Shown here: one piece after another, positions 8,131 to 15,684 of the stretch
Position numbering within the stretch: position 1 is the first letter of the stretch
Layout of the letters: each line of letters opens with the position of its first letter
DNA from: Shackletoniella antarctica
GTDB taxonomy: Bacteria > Cyanobacteriota > Cyanobacteriia > Phormidesmidales > Phormidesmidaceae
Reading direction: 5' to 3'
Assembly: GCA_003241845.1 (NCBI GenBank)
Contig: QBMN01000016.1
Span: 1 to 41,015, forward strand
Length of the DNA stretch: 41,015 nucleotides
Notes under the pieces: generated by a model
What the model was told of the DNA's origin: nothing
The model's input: only the letters and a program-made list of their open reading frames with translations
Databases searched by the model: none
Translations under genes and position numbers: made by a program

Positions 8131-8457
8131 CTAAGATACCTTCAGCCTGGCGTTTGCGAAGGCCTGACGGTCTTCGTATATCTCAAATACCCGATCCATG
8201 CTGGTGAGTTCAAACAGCATGCGCACCTGATCGTTGATGGAGCAGAGACAGAGGCTGCGGTTTAGCCCGCGAATCTTTTTTAGCAGCACGACCAGGGTAC
8301 CAAGGCCCGAGCTGTCGATGAAGGTAATGTCTTTAAGGTCAACTAATATAGTTTCGGCCCCGTTTTGCAGCAGGTCTTCCACCGACTGGCGAAACTCCTC
8401 GGCCTTGGTGCTGTCTAGAATGCCAATGGGTTCAATAACTTGGATGTCAGAACTCAT
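8131..8457 (-). CDS. STAS-domain anti-sigma factor antagonist
   Basis: A 108-residue single STAS domain of the SpoIIAA/RsbV type. The diagnostic loop Asp48-Ser-Ser-Gly-Leu-Gly contains the serine that partner kinases phosphorylate and PP2C enzymes such as SpoIIE or RsbU dephosphorylate. The N-terminal Ile-Gly-Ile-Leu-Asp strand and length fit the family. In cyanobacteria such proteins act in partner-switching circuits. The REC-PP2C gene converges on it, which suggests but does not prove that they work together. No anti-sigma kinase gene is in the window. Confidence 0.93.
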   Translation of the reverse strand: MSSDIQVIEPIGILDSTKAEEFRQSVEDLLQNGAETILVDLKDITFIDSSGLGTLVVLLKKIRGLNRSLCLCSINDQVRMLFELTSMDRVFEIYEDRQAFANARLKVS

Positions 8458-8528
8458 AGTAAAAATACGATCCTAATTTAACGGCTTACATTTTAAAGAC
8501 TTCCTGAAGTAGCTAGGTAGTGCCCCTG

Positions 8529-9692
8529 CTAGATCATAGCCAATGCTGGGGCATAAATTGCCCTGGGAGTGCGATCGCGGTCGATTTCTACCACAAGATT
8601 AACGTGTTCACCGTCGCTCTTTAGGGGATCAATAAACAGCTCGGGGTGCAGCGCCCGCCAAAAATAGTCCACAAACGCGTCAATGGTGGCGTCGCTCATG
8701 CCGGTTTTGCCCTGGGCTTTCATCTGGTGCTCGGCGTCTTTGCGCCACTGCTTGCTCAGACGATAGTCGGCGGGGCAGAGCACCATCAGCCGGTCTAGGC
8801 AGTCCCAAAGGGGTAGGTAGGTGGCGAGCTGGGCGTTCATATCGCGGGCAAACTGGCGGTCGGCCTCGGTGGTGATCGGCTCTGGAGCCTGGTCAAATCG
8901 GGTGGGGTCTGTGGGCCTTGCCCCTAAAAACCAGCCCTCAAACAGCAGAATATCGACATTTTGCACCCACTCGGGGTCGGCGCGATCGCCCTCTCCCCCG
9001 TGGAGCGATTTGTCAAACCGGGGTAGGGCAATGGCCTCCTCCCTGGGGGCAGAGCGCACCTGGGCCAGGGTCGCCAGCCCCAGATCAATGTCGTGGGTGC
9101 CCGGCGGGCCACGCCAACGCAGCCGGGGGTCGGCCTGCATCAACAGCTGGCGATCGGCGTAGGTTTTATAGATATCGTCGATGGAAAGGCCCACGGCTTT
9201 GTAGCCCATTACCCCTAGCAGGTGGCGCAGAATTAGGGTGAGGGTGGTTTTGCCGGTGCCCTGCCCCCCCAACACTCCCTGGATCAGCGGTGCACTGAGC
9301 TGGTCGCGGGCCTGTTTGAGGGTGAGGGCTAGGGGTAGCCACAGCCGCCAGTACAGCTCTAGGTAGCGCTCCATGGGCGCTGGCGGCAGGGGTAAGCTGC
9401 GGTGGTGGGGCACCAGGGCTTGCAGCCAGTGCAGCCGCTCTTGCAGCTGGGCCTCGCCGTTGGCGGGGGTAATGCCCCAGGCAGCGGCCCGCCGGGGATC
9501 GGCCAGTTCCCAGGCCAAGAGCTGAGCCAGCTGGGCGGCGCTCAGAGGGGTGCCCGACAGGTGGGCGGCGAGCAGGGGCGAGATCGCGGAGTATTGCGCT
9601 TCTGGGACTACTGTTTCTGGGACTACTGTTTCTGGGACTACTGTTTCTGGGGCTGGCGCTTCTGGGCTGAAATCTGCTGGCAGGTCTGTCAT
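8529..9692 (-). CDS. glyK: D-glycerate 3-kinase (plant/cyanobacterial type)
   Basis: A 387-residue P-loop kinase of the GLYK class, which phosphorylates D-glycerate to 3-phosphoglycerate in the last step of photorespiratory glycolate salvage. Visible features are the Walker A loop Gly-Gly-Gln-Gly-Thr-Gly-Lys-Thr-Thr at 142-150, Ser-Ile-Asp-Asp-Ile-Tyr just after it, Arg-Gly-Pro-Pro-Gly-Thr-His-Asp, Pro-Arg-Phe-Asp-Lys-Ser, and Phe-Glu-Gly-Trp-Phe-Leu-Gly. The N-terminus has a Pro-Glu-Thr-Val-Val tandem repeat (residues 15-32) that is not part of the fold. The gene starts 5 bp after the stop of the DUF3352 gene, so the two are probably one transcript. Confidence 0.92.
   Translation of the reverse strand: MTDLPADFSPEAPAPETVVPETVVPETVVPEAQYSAISPLLAAHLSGTPLSAAQLAQLLAWELADPRRAAAWGITPANGEAQLQERLHWLQALVPHHRSLPLPPAPMERYLELYWRLWLPLALTLKQARDQLSAPLIQGVLGGQGTGKTTLTLILRHLLGVMGYKAVGLSIDDIYKTYADRQLLMQADPRLRWRGPPGTHDIDLGLATLAQVRSAPREEAIALPRFDKSLHGGEGDRADPEWVQNVDILLFEGWFLGARPTDPTRFDQAPEPITTEADRQFARDMNAQLATYLPLWDCLDRLMVLCPADYRLSKQWRKDAEHQMKAQGKTGMSDATIDAFVDYFWRALHPELFIDPLKSDGEHVNLVVEIDRDRTPRAIYAPALAMI
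9601..9660 (-). repeat. 15-bp tandem repeat in the glycerate kinase 5' end
   Basis: Three identical 15-bp units (TCTGGGACTACTGTT on the plus strand) span 9601-9645 and a diverged fourth spans 9646-9660. The period is a multiple of three, so it adds Pro-Glu-Thr-Val-Val blocks in frame. Copy number could vary between strains. Confidence 0.92.
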
Positions 9693-9697
9693 AGCTA

Positions 9698-11398
9698 TTA
9701 CTGATTGCTGAGCTGCACCAAAATGCTGCCGGTCTGCATGGCGTCGGTGCGATCGCCGCTAACCAGAGTGATTTGCTGTAGATGATTGAGGGCGGGCTGG
9801 GCGGCGGCGGCCCAAAGCCGCGCCTGGGGCAGCTGGGCCACCAACCTGGTCTGAATTTGCGGCCAATCTATATGAATATAGCCACTGCTGGGGCCGGGTA
9901 GCTCAGACACCTGCTGCCACCAGCTAGGGCGCGCCCCGGCAGCGCCCATGTCCATGACGGCAGCTAGCGTTGTAGGAGCCGCCGCCAGCACTTCGTACTG
10001 ATCGACCTGGGCGTACAGCCCGGCCACCTCGGCCACCACCTGCAAGGGTTGCGCTCCCCGCTGGGGCAGCGATAGGCGCGTCCAGGCGATCGCCGGGGTG
10101 CCCCGCAGGTCGAGGGCACCGACCCCCAACCCCTGGGCCTGGGCCAGCGTCGTGATGGCCTCTAGCGATGCTGAGAGCCGATCGCTGCGGGGAGCTACCA
10201 CCAGCCAGTCAGCCGCACCAACCTCGGTGGTGGCCAGCCCCACGCCGTAGGCGCGATCTACCCCAGCTTGCAATAGCTCGGTGGCCCCTGCCCCCAGGGC
10301 ACCGTCGATCAGACTGCCCAGCGGGCTAGCCCCAGTCTCCCTAGGAACCAGCGCCAGCAGCGGCTTGAGGTTTTGGGAAAGGGTGGCCAGGTCAGACCCC
10401 ACCGCCGCCACCGCCAGCGACTCGGGCAGGTAGGGCGCGATCGCCGCCCAATCGTTTGCCCCGGCCCGCTGGGGATGCAGCCGGTGGCCCTGGGCTGCCA
10501 GCAGCGCCGTGTGGCCCAGCAGACCCTGGCGGGTCAGCTGCCACGACATCAGCCCCCAGCCCACCTCGTCATCGGTGGCCCCCATTTGCCCCAGCGCCAC
10601 GGCGGCATCCTCGTCAGGGTAAAGCCACTGGTTGAGGGCGGGCAGGTTGAGGGCCAGTAGCCCCACACGAGGCGGGGGCAGCTCTCGCAGGGCAGTCTTG
10701 TAGCGGCGATCGCCCTGGAGGTTGAGGTCGTTAGACTGGGCGGCGGTCAGAGCCTGACGCAGCACGTTTGGATCGTTGGCGGCCAGCAGGTAGCGGTTGG
10801 CCACCAGGGCCGTCGCCAGCTGGGCCGTGGCGTCGCCGGGGAACGGTTGCGATCCCCGGCGGGCGTAGATCAGCCGATTGCCTGAGAAATCTTCAAAGGT
10901 GAGGGCGTCGCCGGCGATCGCCCGATTTTGCCAGTACAGCTCTAGGGCCGCCTGGGCTGCCGCGCTGTCGTTGCACACCAGGGCCACCAGGTAGCCGGGG
11001 GTAGTGCCATTGCTAGGGTCGTAGTCGAGGTCGGGGGTGACCAGCGCCGCCGTCACCTCTTCGCCTAGCCAGGGCTGAATATCGCGGCTGTAGCTGAGGC
11101 CGGTGTTGGCCAGCAGCAGTTGTTCAATGCGCTCCTGATCGCGGCGGACCTCCTGGCGCAGGCGGGGGGCGGCCAGATATTCCCACAGGGTGGCGAGGCG
11201 ATCGGGGCGCACCAGCACCGAGGCCACCAGGGTCGCCTGTTTGGGCACAAACTGAAGCGCCAGCGGCTGCGCTTGCCCGCCGCGCTCAATCAGGTACATG
11301 GGGGTGTTGAGGGTCAAGCGCCCCAGCAGGCCCAAACCCAGCACCAGCACCAGCCCGGCAGCAATGGCAAGGGGGCGAATAAACGAGCGAAACTTCAT
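9698..11398 (-). CDS. DUF3352 domain protein, membrane-anchored
   Basis: A 566-residue protein with one N-terminal hydrophobic anchor (about residues 7-30) followed by a long non-cytoplasmic region, matching the cyanobacterial DUF3352 family. Typical features are Pro-Leu-Ala-Leu-Gln-Phe-Val-Pro, repeated Leu-Ala-Ala-Asn-Asp-Pro-type segments and a C-terminal Leu-Val-Ser-Gly-Asp-Arg. Function of the family is unknown. I prefer ATG at 11398 over the upstream GTG at 11407 because Met-Lys-Phe-Arg opens the anchor; GAGGT lies only two bases before that ATG, so the choice is not certain. It is upstream of glycerate kinase with a 5-bp gap, an arrangement implying co-transcription rather than a shared pathway. 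Confidence 0.85.
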   Translation of the reverse strand: MKFRSFIRPLAIAAGLVLVLGLGLLGRLTLNTPMYLIERGGQAQPLALQFVPKQATLVASVLVRPDRLATLWEYLAAPRLRQEVRRDQERIEQLLLANTGLSYSRDIQPWLGEEVTAALVTPDLDYDPSNGTTPGYLVALVCNDSAAAQAALELYWQNRAIAGDALTFEDFSGNRLIYARRGSQPFPGDATAQLATALVANRYLLAANDPNVLRQALTAAQSNDLNLQGDRRYKTALRELPPPRVGLLALNLPALNQWLYPDEDAAVALGQMGATDDEVGWGLMSWQLTRQGLLGHTALLAAQGHRLHPQRAGANDWAAIAPYLPESLAVAAVGSDLATLSQNLKPLLALVPRETGASPLGSLIDGALGAGATELLQAGVDRAYGVGLATTEVGAADWLVVAPRSDRLSASLEAITTLAQAQGLGVGALDLRGTPAIAWTRLSLPQRGAQPLQVVAEVAGLYAQVDQYEVLAAAPTTLAAVMDMGAAGARPSWWQQVSELPGPSSGYIHIDWPQIQTRLVAQLPQARLWAAAAQPALNHLQQITLVSGDRTDAMQTGSILVQLSNQ

Positions 11399-11608
11399 TG
11401 ACCTCACGCCTGAAACCCAGAAAACACCCGCCGCGCGATCGCCCGCGCTAGCTAATGTTTCCTAGTGTATGGCCCTTCGAGACCCGTAACCCCTCGGATG
11501 CCGTCGGGCTGTTTAGAAATTAAACAATGTGAACGCTATGACTCACCCCTTACAAATCACTTATGGCTCAAGGCTATTGTTAGCTTGACGGATAGATTTT
11601 CTTTACCT

Positions 11609-12274
11609 ATGGCGCGATCTTCTGGCTTGCGACAGTTTGCGGCCCTGGCGGCCCTGGTGGGCTGGTTTGCCCTGGCAGCGCAATTTTATCTCTCGGGGGA
11701 GCTGGGCGTTGCCAACGGCAACGGGGTGCTGGGGGGCGTGGTGTCGTTCTTTAGCTATTTCACCATTTTGACCAACGGGCTAGGGGCGATCGCCCTCACC
11801 GCCGCCGCCATGGCCGAGAGAACCACTCCCGCCTGGCTGCGGTACTTTCGTCGACCGGGGGTGGTCACGGCGATTACCGCCAGCATTATTGTGGTGGGCA
11901 GCGTTTACTTTTTGGTCTTGCGCCACATCTGGGCACCCCAGGGCCTGCAATGGCTGGCCGATGTGCTACTGCACTACGCCATGCCGCCGCTGTTTTTTAT
12001 CTACTGGTGGTGGGCGGTGCTCAAGCCAGCCCTGCGCCCCGCCGCCATTCCCCGCTGGACGCTCTACCCCCTGGCCTACGCGGTCTACGCCCTGGTGCTG
12101 GGGGCAATGCGGGGGCGCTATCCCTACCCGTTTATCGATGTCATCGCCCTGGGCTATCCCCGCGTGCTGGTGAATGCGGTGGTAATTTTGGCGGTCTTTG
12201 CCGCTCTTTGCCTAGCCCTGATTTGGCTGGGACGGCTAGACCAGCGCCGCAGTGTATCCTCTCGTCTCGGCTAG
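11609..12274 (+). CDS. Pr6Pr family membrane protein
   Basis: A 221-residue polytopic membrane protein with about six hydrophobic helices, consistent with the Pr6Pr (FAR-17a/AIG1-like) family. Recognisable segments are Phe-Ser-Tyr-Phe-Thr-Ile-Leu-Thr-Asn near the second helix, Leu-Leu-His-Tyr-Ala-Met-Pro-Pro-Leu-Phe, and Gly-Arg-Tyr-Pro-Tyr-Pro-Phe-Ile-Asp. Upstream in-frame codons extend the frame to 11465 but read as non-membrane, poorly conserved sequence; ATG at 11609 gives the normal family length. Function is unknown in bacteria. Confidence 0.85.
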   Translation: MARSSGLRQFAALAALVGWFALAAQFYLSGELGVANGNGVLGGVVSFFSYFTILTNGLGAIALTAAAMAERTTPAWLRYFRRPGVVTAITASIIVVGSVYFLVLRHIWAPQGLQWLADVLLHYAMPPLFFIYWWWAVLKPALRPAAIPRWTLYPLAYAVYALVLGAMRGRYPYPFIDVIALGYPRVLVNAVVILAVFAALCLALIWLGRLDQRRSVSSRLG

Positions 12275-12286
12275 AATTGAGCCATA

Positions 12287-12345
12287 CCAAGTCCAGCTCG
12301 GGATCTGTAGTTTTCCCACAGGCAGAACTTCACTTCTGGACTTGG
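12287..12345 (+). repeat. 59-bp inverted-end repeat, copy 1
   Basis: It begins CCAAGTCCAG and ends CTGGACTTGG, a perfect 10-bp inverted repeat. The interior is shared with 21138-21196 (same strand) and 32083-32142 (opposite strand). It lies 41 bp upstream of the DUF29 start. Confidence 0.88.
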
Positions 12346-12386
12346 ATGAGGTTTAGATAGATTCTGGCTGTTCTCCAGGTTTACCG

Positions 12387-12845
12387 ATGACGCTGGCTCC
12401 AGATGTAAAGACTTCTCTCTATGAGCAAGACTATCTGCTGTGGCTAGAGCAGGTGGCCGAGCAGCTACAGCAAAAAGATTTTGATGGTCTAGATATTGCT
12501 AACCTAATTGAGGAGATCGGCGACTTGGGCAAAAGTGAGAAACATGCCGTTGCCAGCTACCTCATGCACCTGTGCGAACATCTTCTGAAGCTGAAACATT
12601 GGGACTCTGAGCGCGATCGCTGCTTTCGCGGCTGGGCGGTCGAAATTACCAACTTTAGACTTCAGCTGCAGCGACGGCTAAAATCTAGCCCTAGCCTCAG
12701 GGGCTATCTGGAAGAAATTTTTGCTGAAGAATACGGCAATGGCAGACAGCTCTTCTTAACCGCCAGCGGGCTTGAGGCTAATACCGTGCCCGAACAACTC
12801 TGGTTTGATCTCAAAGATGCTTTAGACCAAAACTGGCTGCCTTAG
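12387..12845 (+). CDS. DUF29 family protein
   Basis: A 152-residue DUF29 protein, a family abundant in cyanobacteria and of unknown function. The signature Leu-Tyr-Glu-Gln-Asp-Tyr-x-x-Trp followed by Asp-Ile-Ala-Asn-Leu-Ile-Glu-Glu-Ile and the His-Leu-Leu-Lys-Leu helix is clear. The remainder is predicted helical and charged. A 59-bp inverted-end repeat sits in its 5' flank. A paralogue is at 26072-26506. It faces a Uma2 gene with a 36-bp gap. Confidence 0.92.
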   Translation: MTLAPDVKTSLYEQDYLLWLEQVAEQLQQKDFDGLDIANLIEEIGDLGKSEKHAVASYLMHLCEHLLKLKHWDSERDRCFRGWAVEITNFRLQLQRRLKSSPSLRGYLEEIFAEEYGNGRQLFLTASGLEANTVPEQLWFDLKDALDQNWLP

Positions 12846-12881
12846 CCCGCCTCAGAGCTACTCTGACAATGCATTGATTAA

Positions 12882-13472
12882 CTAGCTGAGCACTCGGGCT
12901 AGATTTAGGGTAAAGCCTGGCAGCACAGATTCTCCGGAGAGCTGCTGAGGTGCCCTGAGAACTTGCCCAGGGCTGCTCTGTCGATAAATCTCAACCTGCT
13001 GATCTTGGGGATTGATCAACCACCCGAGACGAACACCATTAGCCTGGTATTCTTGCATTTTGGCTTGCAGCGGGGGCAGGCTATCGCTGGCTGATCGCAG
13101 CTCAATTACAAAGTCAGGGGCGATCGGCGGAAATTTTTCGCGCTGCTCTGGGCTTAGAGATTCCCAACGGCTGCGCTCGACCCAGGCGGCATCGGGCGAT
13201 CGCTCGGCTCCATTGGGCAGCTTAAAGCAAGTAGACGAGTCGAAGGTGTAGCCCAGCTGAGTTTGGCGATTCCAGAGGCCCAGATCGATGGTGATATCTG
13301 CGTTGCGGCGACCGCTTTCCCCCCCGGTGGGTGACATGATAACGAGTTCTCCCTGGGCTGAACGCTCAAATTTGACGTCAGGATTGGCCCGACACAGCTG
13401 GTAGAACGCTTCGTCCGTGAGCGTTCCAACGGGATCTAGGCTAATGGTAATGGCGGACATGGAATGCTCCAA
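12882..13472 (-). CDS. Uma2 family endonuclease-like protein
   Basis: A 196-residue Uma2/DUF820 member. Key family segments are Met-Ser-Pro-Thr-Gly-Gly-Glu-Ser, Ser-Pro-Asp-Ala-Ala-Trp-Val-Glu, Pro-Asp-Phe-Val-Ile-Glu-Leu-Arg-Ser, and Lys-Met-x-Glu-Tyr followed by Gly-x-x-Leu-Gly-Trp-Leu-Ile-Asn-Pro, giving the PD...ExR/K...K pattern of the nuclease-like fold. It converges on the DUF29 gene. The natural role of Uma2 proteins is unknown. Confidence 0.92.
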   Translation of the reverse strand: MEHSMSAITISLDPVGTLTDEAFYQLCRANPDVKFERSAQGELVIMSPTGGESGRRNADITIDLGLWNRQTQLGYTFDSSTCFKLPNGAERSPDAAWVERSRWESLSPEQREKFPPIAPDFVIELRSASDSLPPLQAKMQEYQANGVRLGWLINPQDQQVEIYRQSSPGQVLRAPQQLSGESVLPGFTLNLARVLS

Positions 13473-13566
13473 GGTGCCAGAGGAATATGTACTGTAACTC
13501 TAGCGAACCCGAAGGAATTTCAGCATACATTTCAGCACATGGGGCCAACACGTAGACAATCGGGCT

Positions 13567-13971
13567 TTACTCCCAGTCTACCGACTGGATGCGCTCGATG
13601 TAGTCAAGGTTAGCCAGCTCTAGCAGAATATCTTGGTGGTTGGCCTGGTGGCTGTTGCCGATCGCCAGCACCTGCCCGTCGCCGCAGCCAATGCGCCCCC
13701 GGCTTTGAGAAAAGAACTGCGCCGAGGGGTCAATGGCGCTAACCGCTTGGGCGTAGGGGTTGCCGGCGGGGAGGCAACACTCGTAGTCGAGCGATCGCCT
13801 TCCGTCCCCTGGGCCATACAGCCCGTTCTCATCTAAAACACTCAGGTCAAAGGCGATTTTATCCATGGCGCTAGAGTTATCAGCCGAGGGCGCAGGCTGG
13901 CAGGCGAGGGCCAGCAAAGCAGTCCCCAACGGCAGGGCAATAGCCAAACGAACTGTAGAGACTTGGGTCAT
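13567..13971 (-). CDS. Conserved lipoprotein, function unknown
   Basis: A 134-residue protein beginning at ATG 13971 with a signal sequence ending in the lipobox Leu-Ala-Leu-Ala-Cys, so it is probably an acylated lipoprotein. The mature part includes Gly-Leu-Tyr-Gly-Pro-x-Asp-Gly, Tyr-Glu-Cys-Cys-Leu-Pro-Ala, Gly-Arg-Ile-Gly-Cys-Gly and the C-terminal Asn-Leu-Asp-Tyr-Ile-Glu-Arg-Ile. From memory this pattern is a conserved cyanobacterial hypothetical family with no assigned function. The frame stays open upstream to 14055, but that part overlaps arsH and lacks a signal peptide. It follows arsH by 22 bp on the same strand and is likely co-transcribed. Three mature-chain cysteines could form disulfides. 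Confidence 0.85.
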   Translation of the reverse strand: MTQVSTVRLAIALPLGTALLALACQPAPSADNSSAMDKIAFDLSVLDENGLYGPGDGRRSLDYECCLPAGNPYAQAVSAIDPSAQFFSQSRGRIGCGDGQVLAIGNSHQANHQDILLELANLDYIERIQSVDWE

Positions 13972-13993
13972 AAAATACTGTAAGCAAAGAGTA

Positions 13994-14671
13994 TCAATTG
14001 TCGTCAGCGTCGCTGGCCTCTGCACCGGTGCCGATGGCTTGGCTGACGATCGCATTCGCCTGCGTTTCGGTGGCGGCCTGGCGTTCGCTGTGGCGATCGG
14101 TAAGGTAGTCTACCTGGTCGCGCAGCAGCAGGGTAAATTTGTAAAGCTCTTCCATCACGTCGACGACGCGATCGCGGTAGGGCGAGTCTTTCATCGTGCC
14201 GTCGTCGTGAAATTCTTGGTAGGCCTTGGCCACCGATGACTGGTTGGGAATGGTAAACATCCGCATCCACCGGCCTAAAATCCGCAGGGTATTGACCGCA
14301 TTAAACGACTGGGAGCCGCCGCTCACCTGCATCACCGCCAGGGTTTTGCCCTGGGTGGGCCGCACCGCCCCAATGCTCAAGGGCACCCAGTCAATCTGGT
14401 GCTTCATCAGACCGCTGACGTTACCGTGCAGCTCGGGGCTAGACCACACCTGCCCCTCTGACCAGGCCACCAGATCGCGCAGCTCTTGCACCTTGGGGTG
14501 GCTGTCGGGCACGCTGCCCAAAATCGGCAAATCGTGGGGGTGAAAGAACCGCACCTCGGCCCCCATGCCCTGAATAATTCTGGCGGCCTCCTCGGCCAAG
14601 AGTCGGCTGTAGGAGCGCTCCCGCAAGGAACCGTAGAGAAACAAAATTCTGGGCTTGTGGTCAAAGCTCAT
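13994..14671 (-). CDS. arsH: ArsH-type NADPH-dependent FMN reductase
   Basis: A 225-residue flavodoxin-like reductase of the ArsH family, which oxidises trivalent organoarsenicals and reduces quinones or metals with NADPH and FMN. The FMN-binding segment [11 protein letters not shown] (residues 14-24) is typical, as are Pro-Glu-x-His-Gly-x-x-Ser-Gly near 79-86 and [10 protein letters not shown]. No arsR, arsB or arsC gene is nearby, so this is an orphan copy. Its probable operon partner is the lipoprotein gene downstream. Confidence 0.92.
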   Translation of the reverse strand: MSFDHKPRILFLYGSLRERSYSRLLAEEAARIIQGMGAEVRFFHPHDLPILGSVPDSHPKVQELRDLVAWSEGQVWSSPELHGNVSGLMKHQIDWVPLSIGAVRPTQGKTLAVMQVSGGSQSFNAVNTLRILGRWMRMFTIPNQSSVAKAYQEFHDDGTMKDSPYRDRVVDVMEELYKFTLLLRDQVDYLTDRHSERQAATETQANAIVSQAIGTGAEASDADDN

Positions 14672-14995
14672 GGGTTGCTTCCGAGGTGACTAGCCGGGCG
14701 CTGGTTTTAGGGTCATGACCGTTTCGAATCGCTAGATCGGCTTTGCAGCAGGCTTCTAGCATAAAACTAAGCATTTGGTTGATGCTCTAGCAAATGCCCT
14801 ATTACTCCACGGCATAGGTCGGCCAATTCTGAAACCTGAAACCCAGCGCCTGAAACCCCATCAAGGGCTTCCCTCTTTCTGCCAGCCCATACTAGGACAA
14901 TTCTGGCAACGAAAATACCCAAGGATTCTGCTGCCTCCCAAGGACGCAGGCTCTGCGCCCCTGCCTGGTGGTATATTCTTTCTTGGAGGGCCTCC
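14672..14995. other. Intergenic region holding repeat D copy 1
   Basis: No gene seen. The right third is the dispersed repeat at 14894-14997; the left part should carry the arsH promoter. Confidence 0.5.
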
Positions 14996-14997
14996 CT
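14894..14997 (+). repeat. About 100-bp dispersed repeat, copy 1
   Basis: It shares AGGACAATTCT, CAACGAAAATACCCAA and the palindromic core CGCAGGCTCTGCGCCCC with 30562-30662. It abuts the stop codon of the pentapeptide-repeat gene, which lies at its right edge. Confidence 0.85.
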
Positions 14998-15643
14998 AGG
15001 TGTCTAGGTGGGTGCCAATCAGGCAGGCTCCGGTGAGGCTAACGCCGTCGAGTCGGGTGCTAGAGAGGTCGGCGCAGAGCAGGTTGGCTCCCCCAAGGGA
15101 TGCCCCCGATAGATTGGCATGACGCAGATCGGCTTCTTCGAGGTTGGCATTGTCGAGCCTTGCCCCCTGCAAATCGGTCTGGGAGAGATCGGCCCCCTTG
15201 AGGTTGGTGTCGCTGAGGTTGGCCCCGCGCAGGTCGGCCCCGCGCAGGTCTACCCCCTGGAGGTTGACCCCCATCAGGTTGCAGCCGCTTAAGAACGCTC
15301 CAGCCAGGCTGCCCCCGCCCAGGCGTGCCCCCATCAGGTTCGCGCCGCGCAGATTGGCCCCGCGCAGGTCGGCTCCGGTGAGGTCGCACTGCATCAGGTT
15401 GGCCCCCCACAGGTTGGCCCGCAGATCGCTGCCCACCAGGCTGGCCCCCATCAGGTTGGCCCCCTCTAGGTGGGCCTGGGCCAGAGAGGCGCGGCTGATG
15501 TTAGCTCCCATCAGGTTGGCCCCGGCCAGCTGAACGCCTGCTAGGTCGCTGCCAGACAGGTCTTCGTCTTCTAAATCGGCCCCGGCCAGGTGGCGAAGCT
15601 TGCCCAGGCGCAGGGCGGCGATGTCAATGGAGTCTGTAGGCAC
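14996..15643 (-). CDS. Pentapeptide-repeat protein
   Basis: A 215-residue protein made almost wholly of A(D/N)LxX pentapeptide repeats from about residue 19 to the C-terminus, which fold as a right-handed quadrilateral beta-helix. No other domain, signal peptide or transmembrane helix is apparent. Such proteins are numerous in cyanobacteria; a few mimic DNA and inhibit gyrase, but nothing here points to that. The Gly-Ala-Asn-Leu-Met-Gly variant is overused. The stop codon lies within the edge of a dispersed repeat, so the original C-terminus may have been altered. Confidence 0.93.
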   Translation of the reverse strand: MPTDSIDIAALRLGKLRHLAGADLEDEDLSGSDLAGVQLAGANLMGANISRASLAQAHLEGANLMGASLVGSDLRANLWGANLMQCDLTGADLRGANLRGANLMGARLGGGSLAGAFLSGCNLMGVNLQGVDLRGADLRGANLSDTNLKGADLSQTDLQGARLDNANLEEADLRHANLSGASLGGANLLCADLSSTRLDGVSLTGACLIGTHLDT

Positions 15644-15684
15644 GGGCGACGGTTTTGGGTAAGGATTTGCAGTCAGGCTTTTTA

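Noticed and set aside
13865-14239. 124-codon plus-strand frame opposite the lipoprotein and arsH genes
   Set aside because: Antisense to two genes with recognisable products and no features of its own.
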